Assembly (NCBI RefSeq): GCF_016808335.1
Contig: NC_053148.1
Location: forward strand, 45,834,930-45,898,929
Reading direction: 5' to 3'
DNA from: Panicum virgatum
Lineage: Eukaryota > Streptophyta > Magnoliopsida > Poales > Poaceae
DNA: 64,000 nt
Position 1 is the stretch's first letter. The number at the start of each line of letters is the position of its first letter. This document shows positions 58,101-64,000 of this stretch, piece after piece. A program made the translations under genes and the position numbers. A model generated the notes under the pieces. It ran no database searches. It worked only from the letters and a program-made list of their open reading frames with translations, and was not told the origin of the DNA.

Positions 58101-59414
58101 TCTCCGGTTTCGTGTAAGAATTCCTTCAGGATTATAATGGCATTGGTGGCACATTATGACTTAGAGTTACATCAGATGGATGTAAAGACGGCATTTCTTA
58201 ACGGGGATTTGTATGAAAATGTTTATATGGCACAACCAAAAGGTTTTGTCATGAAAGGAAAAGAACATATGGGGTGTCGCTTAAAGAAATCCATTTATGG
58301 ATTAAAGCAAGCCTCTAGGCAGTGGTATTTAAAGTTTGATGAAACCATAAGAAAATTTGGGTTTAAAGAAAATGAGGAGGACAATTGCATTTATGCAAAG
58401 TTCAGAAGTGGAAAATTTATTTTCCTGATCTTGTATGTGGATGACATTCTACTTGCTAGTAGTGATGTTGGTCTACTACTAGAGACAAAGGAATTCTTGT
58501 CCTCAAACTTTGATATGAAAGATCTCGGTGAAGCTTCATTTGTTTTGGGAATTGAAATTCACCGAGATAGAACAAAGGGGGTATTAGGACTGTCACAAAA
58601 GGCATACTTAGAAAAAATTCTAAAGAAATACAGTATGCATATGTGCAAGCCTTCACCTGCTCCAATAGTCAAGGGCGATAGATTTGGGAAATTTCAATGT
58701 CCCAGGAACCAGTATGAGATCGATCAAATGAAAGCGGTTCCATATGCTTCAGCTGTCGGAAGCCTACAGTATGCTCAAGTTTGTACACGCCCTGACTTAG
58801 CTTTTGTTACCGGGATACTTGGCAGATATCAAAGTAATCCAGGACAGGCACACTGGATTATGGTAAAGAAAGCATTACGTTATGTGCAAGGCACAAAAGG
58901 CCTCATGCTAACATACAGAAAATCCGACTCCCTAGAGATAGAAGGGTACTCAGATGCAGATTTTGCGGGGGACATCGATGACCGAAAGTCCACGTCCGGT
59001 TATGTGTTCACACTCGCAGGAGGAGCTATATCGTGGAAAAGCTCCAAACAAAGCGTCACTGCATCATCGACGATGTACGCTGAATTTGTAGCATGTTATG
59101 AGGCTTCGGGGCAGGTTGAATGGTTAAAGAAATTCATACCCGGTTTAAGAGTGGTAGACAGCATTCAAAGACCACTCAGAATGTACTGCGACAATGAACC
59201 AGCAGTGTTTTATGCTCACAACAATAAGTCAAGTGGTGCTGCCAAACACATTGACATAAAGTTTTATGTTGTGAAAGAGAAAATCCAGAATCACTCTATT
59301 ACACTCGAGCATATAAGTACAAAGAAAATGCTTGCGGATCCGCTCACTAAAGGCTTACCACCCAATGTGTTCATGGAACACATAGCCGGCATGGGTTTAA
59401 GGGAAAGCCTGTGA
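55149..59414 (+). CDS. Copia Gag-Pol polyprotein
   Basis: Single frame of 1,421 codons from [11 protein letters not shown]. The frame is open from 55086, but the later Met follows the acceptor-like AG and begins the Gag similarity. Order: Gag; zinc knuckle [14 protein letters not shown] at about residues 290-305; protease [17 protein letters not shown]-pre-integrase [10 protein letters not shown]; integrase with [17 protein letters not shown] and [11 protein letters not shown]; a variable Pro/Val-rich linker; RT with [11 protein letters not shown] and the catalytic YVDDILLAS; RNase H with YSDADFAGD and ISWKSSKQ. No stop or frameshift. The element is expected to package its RNA in virus-like particles and integrate cDNA. 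The copia lineage is not assigned. Confidence 0.95.
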   Translation: MNLMGFISHIPTLKGDNYGEWIKKVDLAFVCGEVDEIITTPKPTEPPAPVRGESDTDAEWQKKQRDYAPLKMAYDLEKTKWNNANKKCVAVIKNTIDPNILGSIGECDSAAEYLAKIKNQFTGSSKTYATQIIEQLITKRYYGNAGTIRDHIMGMCALNSKLKPMDLDLKEEFMVHLVFASLPKEFATFVVNYNSQPEKWNMEKAIAMCAQEEDRLKKQNGGSVNFVHNNKKRPFQAASSSKAKDKAPMPQKYQQQRQQQRTPAPDECFHCFDKGHRKADCPAYLKMIMAKNGENIISFVNESLYLKFSKSTWWIDSGATVHVANSLQGFRSTRTTLRSERQIKVANGVQADVEAVGDVSIELVNGFMLVLKDVLFVPSLQRNLISVSRLDTDGFGCHFANGKCELWFDNNCIGDAVLYNDLYLLSMRDKVHSVCNVNVNESLSEKETKKRKRTQDTSSKLWHCRLGHISRGRIERLVKSEILPQLEFSDLEQCVECIKGKLVKQIKKGAKRSAGTLEIIHTDICGPFPVKSVDGYDSFITFTDDYSRYGYIYPIKERSEALDKFKIFKAEVENQLDKRIKIVRSDRGGEYYGRHTPYGQVPGPFARFLQENGIVAQYSTPGEPQQNGVAERRNRTLMDMVRSMMSYSSLPLSLWMEALKTAIHILNRVPSKSVPKTPYELWTGREPSLTHLRVWGSPAEAKVFNPNIGKLDSKTVSCHFIGYPEKSKGFRFYCPDRHTKFVETRHAVFLESEMIRGSMVPREIDLEEKRVYVPTPMIQEPFFSLPVDAAPKVPEIVTSVPSSVVAAPTIPVITVSTPVATPPIPTVSEGLEPVIQEPPEPAIGHEEEVLQPPMENMPEVEAQNVPQAVALRRSQRERRSAISSDYEVYNTEEVHMEGDPASYEEAMRSIHSSKWLEAMKDEMKSMSSNGVWDLEEIPKGAKTVGCKWVYKIKHDSKGNVERFKARLVAKGFTQREGIDYNETFSPVSCKNSFRIIMALVAHYDLELHQMDVKTAFLNGDLYENVYMAQPKGFVMKGKEHMGCRLKKSIYGLKQASRQWYLKFDETIRKFGFKENEEDNCIYAKFRSGKFIFLILYVDDILLASSDVGLLLETKEFLSSNFDMKDLGEASFVLGIEIHRDRTKGVLGLSQKAYLEKILKKYSMHMCKPSPAPIVKGDRFGKFQCPRNQYEIDQMKAVPYASAVGSLQYAQVCTRPDLAFVTGILGRYQSNPGQAHWIMVKKALRYVQGTKGLMLTYRKSDSLEIEGYSDADFAGDIDDRKSTSGYVFTLAGGAISWKSSKQSVTASSTMYAEFVACYEASGQVEWLKKFIPGLRVVDSIQRPLRMYCDNEPAVFYAHNNKSSGAAKHIDIKFYVVKEKIQNHSITLEHISTKKMLADPLTKGLPPNVFMEHIAGMGLRESL

Positions 59415-59615
59415 TTTCTGGAGAATAAAAAGGGCCCAAAAGATAAAGAATTTTGTTTCAAAAACAGTGATGTATGTGGTAGCTGTTGAGTCTATCGGCC
59501 TTGGACCGTGATGATAAAGCATGCTCTATTCATTAATCTGTGATGGAACAATTAAAGAAAAAGTTTCAAGTAAAGGTATAAAGTTAAAAGAACAAAGTGA
59601 GATCAAGGGGGAGAA

Positions 59616-60130
59616 TGTTGGAATGATCTCTTTCCTAATAGACCCAACGGCCTATTAGGCCCCCTAATCCGCGCCCTGATCGGGGGCGCCCAACCCTTAA
59701 TGGTTGGTGGGCCCCCGCTGCACAGCGCTAGAATAAAAGGGGTGAAGGGGCCGGGGCACGTACAACGAAGTTCGTCGCGCCGCCAGTACCCTTTTCCCAC
59801 ATCCTAAACCCTAGCCGATCTAGGGGGAGTGCTGGAGCAGCGGGAAGCCCCACCTCCGCCGCTTTCATCGCCGCCATCGTCCACGACGCCGTTCGCTCCG
59901 GCATCGACTACACTGCTCCAATCGTCGCCGCCTTTGAGCGGATCTGCATCAGCGAACCCGTGATGGCCGGATCTAACTCTACTGCAGGCTCTGAAGGTCC
60001 TCTACTCCGCTCCTCTATCTCTTTTCTCTACGCTATTGTTGTAGTTCTAGGTTTATCTTGAACTCAGATCATAGAAAAGAGAAAGAAATCCCGCTCGATC
60101 CGTACACAGTGTTGTTACTAGACTCTAACA
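59616..60130 (+). repeat. 3' LTR of the young copia
   Basis: No difference from the 5' LTR found by eye over 515 bp. Confidence 0.95.
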
Positions 60131-60640
60131 TGGGGTACATGGCTGAATGATATCTCTGATGCCCTTAAGCTCAATTCGACGGCCCAGATGAGGAAACCTC
60201 ATTACCTTCTTTTTCCAGTGAATCCATGTTGGACTGTGCTGCTCCAGCCAATCAGCCCCAATAATCATATCATAATGCTTCAGAGGCAAAACTCTGGTAT
60301 CATGAGAAAGGGTATGGCCCTGAGTGAACCATTGCAACTGCATAATCATAGTGTCAGCTACCATGGGGGTGACATCAGCTGTATAAAATTGGATACTGTC
60401 ACAGGGTGTGCTGGGTTGACCAATCAAGGATGCCATGTGATTGCCGATAAAGGTGCCTACACTTCCAGAGTCAAGGAGGATTAGCACCTCTTGTTTCCCA
60501 ATGCAACCTCTGAACCGAATGATGTTTCGTTTCTTTGGTGGAGAATGGCTCACAGCAGCAGGTTGGACTGCCAAGACAACTTCATCAGCATCATCAGTCA
60601 TCTGCATTTCAGTTTCAGAGTCTGAACTCTGAAGTATCAT
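60131..60640 (-). pseudogene. Reina-2 protease part, right of the copia insertion
   Basis: Aspartic protease with VLILLDSGSVGTFIGN and YDMIIGADWLEQHSP. The frame continues across the copia insertion: IQPCTP here joins VSAHKLKGLL on the other side once the copia element and one TGGGG copy are ignored. Confidence 0.85.
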
Positions 60641-61838
60641 CCAACTGAAAAATCTCCATGACTTCCTGAATCACATGCAGGGGCACATTAGGTGGACATT
60701 TGTGACCGTGACCCCATTTCTCACCACAAACAAAGCAAAGACCATTAGCTTTTCTGTAGGCCTTGATGGCTGCCCATTTATCATCAGAAGCAGGCTTGTC
60801 AGACTTAAGACTTGTTGTCTTGGACTTATCAGATTTTTCATTAGCAGTGAGAGACCGACTACCAGTCTTGACAGACATAGGATGTCTGGATTGCTCTTGC
60901 TCATGCAACAAAACCAATGCACTAGCAGTATCGACAGTTTTGGGTTGATGAAGTATGAGTGCAGAGCGGATTTCCTCTTTCAAGCCATTAAGAAATCGAG
61001 TAACAAGAAACACATCATCATAGGAGCTATTATAGAGCAGGATTTGGTTGGACAATTGCTCGAAAGCCGCATAATATTCAGAGACCGATCCAGTTTGCCT
61101 AAGCAAATCTAACTGACGCATGTGAGTCTGATACTGGTTCTTGTCGAAACGCTCACAAACCGCAGAACACAAGGTCTCCCAACTAGTCACTCGGCTACGC
61201 AGTTCAAGGGTCTGCAGCCAGGTAGCAGCAGGTCCAAAAAAGTTCAACGCAACGGGTCTTGAGCGATTCACTAACATTATAGACCTCAAAGAACATCTCA
61301 CATCTCTCCTTCCAGAGCCGTGGATTCTCTCCGTCGAACTTGGGAAACTCAAGTTTGGGCAGGGGAGCGTTGCGGGATGAACTACCGTGAAACTCCGAAT
61401 CAGCATCACGAAAGAGGGAAGGGGCTCATGAGACATATCCGTGACCGGGTGTGGCGGATGGGATCCCAAAATCCCACCGCCAGCATCCCGGTGATGGTTG
61501 GTGACGTGGTGCCCGCTGGGCCACTCCAAGGACGGTGCAGATGGGCGCACGTCCTGATGAGGAGCCAAGTTGAGGTCGAACGGGTTAGACCCGCGTGGAA
61601 CTGGATGCGGGGGGGCCGTCGCCGGGCGCGAAGGGGGTTGTTCTGGTGGAGGCGGCGGAGCTGCTTCGAGTCGGTCAAGGCAGGAAGCCGTGGTCTCCGA
61701 CTGAATGAGAAGCTTCTCCATGGAGATGTCGGCGGAGGACTTCCATGCTTCCAGACCGGAGAGCTTGTCGAGCACCTTCGTCATCGCAGCATCAAATCCG
61801 TCGAACTTCTTCGCCAGATCATCCATGGAGGTCGTCAT
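60615..61838 (-). pseudogene. Reina-2 gag
   Basis: ATG at 61838 (MTTSMDDLAKKFDGFD). Pro-rich linker, then the Gag core. The conserved LEFPKFDGENPRLWKERCEM stretch is readable only in another frame around 61360-61290, so two compensating frameshifts flank it. The frame is normal again from VALNFFGPAATWLQTLEL to the zinc knuckle CFVCGEKWGHGHKC and the end at 60615. Confidence 0.82.
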
Positions 61839-61934
61839 CAGCGCTTCAAACTTGGTGGGCGACCGGGAAGGCGCCAGAGCGAGGAACTGGCGATTTGGAA
61901 AAAAAATTTGGTGGTGGTGGCTCTAGATACTAAT

Positions 61935-62220
61935 TGTTACGAACACGGTAAGTGGAGAAGAGATTCGAAGGGAAAAGGCTAGCAATAGAGGGAGATTTCG
62001 GGAAGAACGGAGAAGGACCGGAAGAACTCGGAGGTCGAGTTCCGAATAGGATTCAGGTTTCTGTTCTGTTCGTTGTCCTCCTCGGCGCAGCGCTGCCAGC
62101 TAATATAGCTGAGGCTGTCCCGACGCTGGCGATTACAACAACAGCCCAAGGCCACACGGTAACGGCCCAAGGCCACACGGCCGGCCCAGTACAACACAGA
62201 GCAACACGATGGTCATAACA
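61935..62220 (-). repeat. 5' LTR of Reina-2 (286 bp)
   Basis: Differs from the 269-bp partner mainly by a 21-bp tandem duplication (TAACGGCCCAAGGCCACACGG, around 62140-62180) and a few small changes. Confidence 0.9.
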
Positions 62221-62225
62221 CCGGC

Positions 62226-63434
62226 CGCCGGTTATGCTGTAGTTCTCGCTTAATTGGAGGAGATTCTATATGTGTGTTTAGATTAGAGTAGCGACTTAGA
62301 TCTGCAGCTTGGTCATCGGCGGAAGATTCTGCCGCGCGCGCGCGCGCGCGGCGAGCGAGGCCGACCCGTCACGCGGCGGTTCCAGACATCGGCATGCCGC
62401 ATGCAGCAGCGCCGCCGCAGGCACCGGGCTGTGCATGCCGTGCGATCGATCACCGATCGATGAGATCAGAGGTGCGGAAATTGTCGCTATACATATCTTT
62501 TTCTTAGTAATATTAGCTAGCTTCAAGCTATTTATTATGGCGTGGGAGCGAGATGCATGCACCTGCGGCCTTGTGCAACCCCCGCCGTGCCATCGACGCA
62601 GGGAGGGAGGATCGTCGGATCGATACCTCCGGCGATCCACCTCCACGTGGCGGAGAAAACACGCGGGGGTCGTGGAAGAAACCACCCGCGGCCTCCACGC
62701 GGGGCTTCGTGCCCAAGTTTTGGAGTTGTAGGGCCGGAGGCAGGGGGTCCAATGGATGAGGAAGGCGGAGGCTAGGGTTTTCATGGAAATTACTGCTCTT
62801 CCTCGAGGAAGCTGCTAATTGCATGTTGGTTACCACTATTATTAGCTTACCTTAGTGCTTACGCAGTCTGAACACTGAAAAAAAAAATCTAATAGCAGCG
62901 AGCGATGGACTTATATTGCAACCAGCAGCAATAATCCGATCGACAAGCGGAATCATAAACCGAAAGAGATGAACATGCATGCGCTGGTATAAAACTCAGT
63001 GCAAAAAGACGATCAGCTAGCCTTCCTTTTCTCCTTTCGTTTTTATTACCGCAGCATATGCACACCTCTCACGAGTCACGATGTGGAGAGTTGGAGATCT
63101 ATCTGTTCCATCTGGTGTTCCAACATATATGTATCCGTTCAAATTAAAAAAAAACAGAAAGTTTGCTCGAACAAGTAACGTACTCATATACCTATGCAAA
63201 GGATCAGATGATGGATGTACAAGAGCAGGTAATAAGCTCAATCGATGTGTGCATAGACAGGGAATATACACTTATGTTACACCGGCCGGAGAAGCAAATT
63301 AAGAAGAAAGAGTAAAAAAAAAATCTAGCGCAGGTACTACTAGCTAGTAGCTATACGTACCAGGAAGGCCGGACCCTTCCATGCGGCGCCGCGCCAGAGA
63401 CCATGCGCCGCCGCTAACGCCGGCGCGCCCGTCG
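62226..63434. other. Spacer with low-complexity and AT-rich DNA
   Basis: Contains a (CG)n run at 62334-62351 and a minus-strand ATGAAAACCCTAGCCTCC with a telo-box-like motif near 62784. The frames here (62296-62836) are overlapping and unlike anything known. From 62800 to 63434 it is AT-rich and would include the 3' untranslated part of the next gene. Confidence 0.4.
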
Positions 63435-63737
63435 TCAGTTCATCAGCCAAACCAGCATGTTCAGCCCGATGATCCAAACAACATAGGCCGCGAGCAGCCA
63501 CTCGGCCGAAGGGGGCGCCACGGGGAGGGCGTCAGCGAAGAGAAGGTACGCGGCGGCGGCGATCATCGCGACAAGAGCGACGAGCACGGCGCGGCCACGC
63601 GGCCAGATGCTCCTCCTCCTCTGCCACCCACGGCGGTGCCCGCCGCCGTTCGCCTCGTCGCGACTCGGCGGCGGCCGCGGCGGCCCGGGCGCCTTCCCCT
63701 TGCCGCGGGCCGTCAGGCTGCCGGTTCCGGCCTCCAT
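63435..63737 (-). CDS. Small protein with two membrane helices, function unknown
   Basis: I do not recognise this family. The ATG at 63737 (MEAGTGSLTARGKG) gives 100 residues; a more distal in-frame ATG at 63815 is less likely because its extra text is poorly protein-like. A Pro/Arg-rich basic N-terminus (about 50 residues, RRGWQRRRSIWPRG) precedes helix 1 (AVLVALVAMIAAAAYLLF). A short loop and helix 2 (WLLAAYVVWIIGLNMLVW) follow, then Leu-Met-Asn and the stop. The positive N-terminus suggests a cytosolic side. A TATA-like ATAAAAAGG lies about 135 bp upstream (63880-63872). High GC at third codon positions is typical of grass genes. Confidence 0.6.
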   Translation of the reverse strand: MEAGTGSLTARGKGKAPGPPRPPPSRDEANGGGHRRGWQRRRSIWPRGRAVLVALVAMIAAAAYLLFADALPVAPPSAEWLLAAYVVWIIGLNMLVWLMN

Positions 63738-63871
63738 CACGCCGATCCGAGCCGGCGATGGTGTGGTGCTCCGTCCCCGTCTTGTCGCTTTGCCTGAACT
63801 CTGAAGGGTGTGCACTGCCTACCGCGTGCTACCGTTCTGAAGGATGTGGTGCTCCCCGTCTTCTCGCTGTG

Positions 63872-63880
63872 CCTTTTTAT
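63872..63880 (-). promoter_or_regulatory. TATA-like box of the small membrane-protein gene
   Basis: ATAAAAAGG on the minus strand, about 135 bp upstream of the proposed ATG, inside a region where a GTGGTGCTCC..CCGTCTT..TCGCT segment is imperfectly repeated (63761 and 63847). Confidence 0.35.
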
Positions 63881-64000
63881 GCCTGACGTGTGGTAGCTTT
63901 ATAATTTTGCAAGGGGGAAAAAACGGGGCGGCCTTGAGCGAGGCCCTCCCGGAGGGGAAGGTTCCTGGAAGACGGTGTCTGGCGCTAGCCTAGCTTCCCG

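Larger units (their letters stand above)
53482..60130 (+). mobile_element. Young, apparently intact copia retrotransposon
   Basis: LTRs 53482-53996 and 59616-60130 (515 bp each) look identical base for base. The perfect target duplication TGGGG lies at 53477-53481 and 60131-60135. A primer site TTGGTATCAGA (tRNA-Met) starts at 53997. The polypurine tract AAGGGGGAGAA lies at about 59605-59615. One uninterrupted polyprotein frame is present. All parts expected for movement are visible, so it may be an autonomous, recently active copy. Confidence 0.95.
50221..62220 (-). mobile_element. Reina-type chromovirus (Reina-2), split by a copia element
   Basis: LTRs 50221-50489 and 61935-62220 begin TGTTACGAACACGG and end GGTCATAACA on the plus strand. 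The perfect target duplication CCGGC lies at 50216-50220 and 62221-62225. Without the inner copia and one target copy the element is about 5.35 kb, the usual Reina size. Gag lies to the right, then protease, RT, RNase H, integrase and a chromodomain. The tRNA-Met primer site beside the right LTR is degraded (TTAGTATCTAGAGCC). It belongs to a different family from Reina-1. Confidence 0.92.

Noticed and set aside
62296..62836. Frames of 140 and 162 codons on opposite strands
   Set aside because: Both strands are open in the same GC-rich DNA and neither resembles a known protein; evidence too weak to call a gene.

Overview
This is plant nuclear DNA, almost certainly from a grass and probably a panicoid. 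The evidence is spliced genes, nested LTR retrotransposons of the Tat, Tekay and Reina types, a CACTA transposon carrying a Ulp1 protease, a MULE-like element and several Tourist-type MITEs. From my boundaries, about 53 of the 64 kb lies inside transposable elements.

Layout. 1-2685: 5' part of a minus-strand Tat-type Ty3 retrotransposon that runs off the left edge. 2686-6797: remnants of a Ty3 LTR and of a copia element, followed by a (CA)n-based satellite. 7194-31392: 3' part of a CACTA transposon, split in one of its coding exons by a plus-strand Tat element (9747-29864). That Tat element is itself split by a minus-strand Tekay chromovirus (11672-20554). The Tat element carries a five-exon gene for a plant mobile domain (PMD) protein on its antisense strand. 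32838-37339: a MULE-like element with long terminal inverted repeats, holding two decayed GRF-zinc-finger-type genes and three MITEs.

37769-47440 is the only clear host-gene island. A Sec61-beta gene (minus) lies downstream of an ORC2 gene (minus). ORC2 is cut in a coding exon by a complete 5.1-kb Reina-type retrotransposon (40517-45659, target duplication CCTTT), and a segment at the start of its exon 2 also appears to be lost. Two E2F-like sites lie just upstream of the ORC2 start codon, as expected for a replication gene.

50221-62220: a second Reina-type element (target duplication CCGGC), split in its protease/RT region by a very young copia element (53482-60130, target duplication TGGGG). 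The copia LTRs look identical by eye and its polyprotein is open over 1,421 codons. 63435-63737: a small two-helix membrane protein of unknown role.

Order of events from nesting: CACTA, then Tat, then Tekay, then a deletion at the Tekay/Tat junction; Reina-2, then copia. Nearly all premature stops in the older elements are TAG or TGA codons explicable by C-to-T change, as expected after long methylation. All homology calls come from reading translations; no database search was run.
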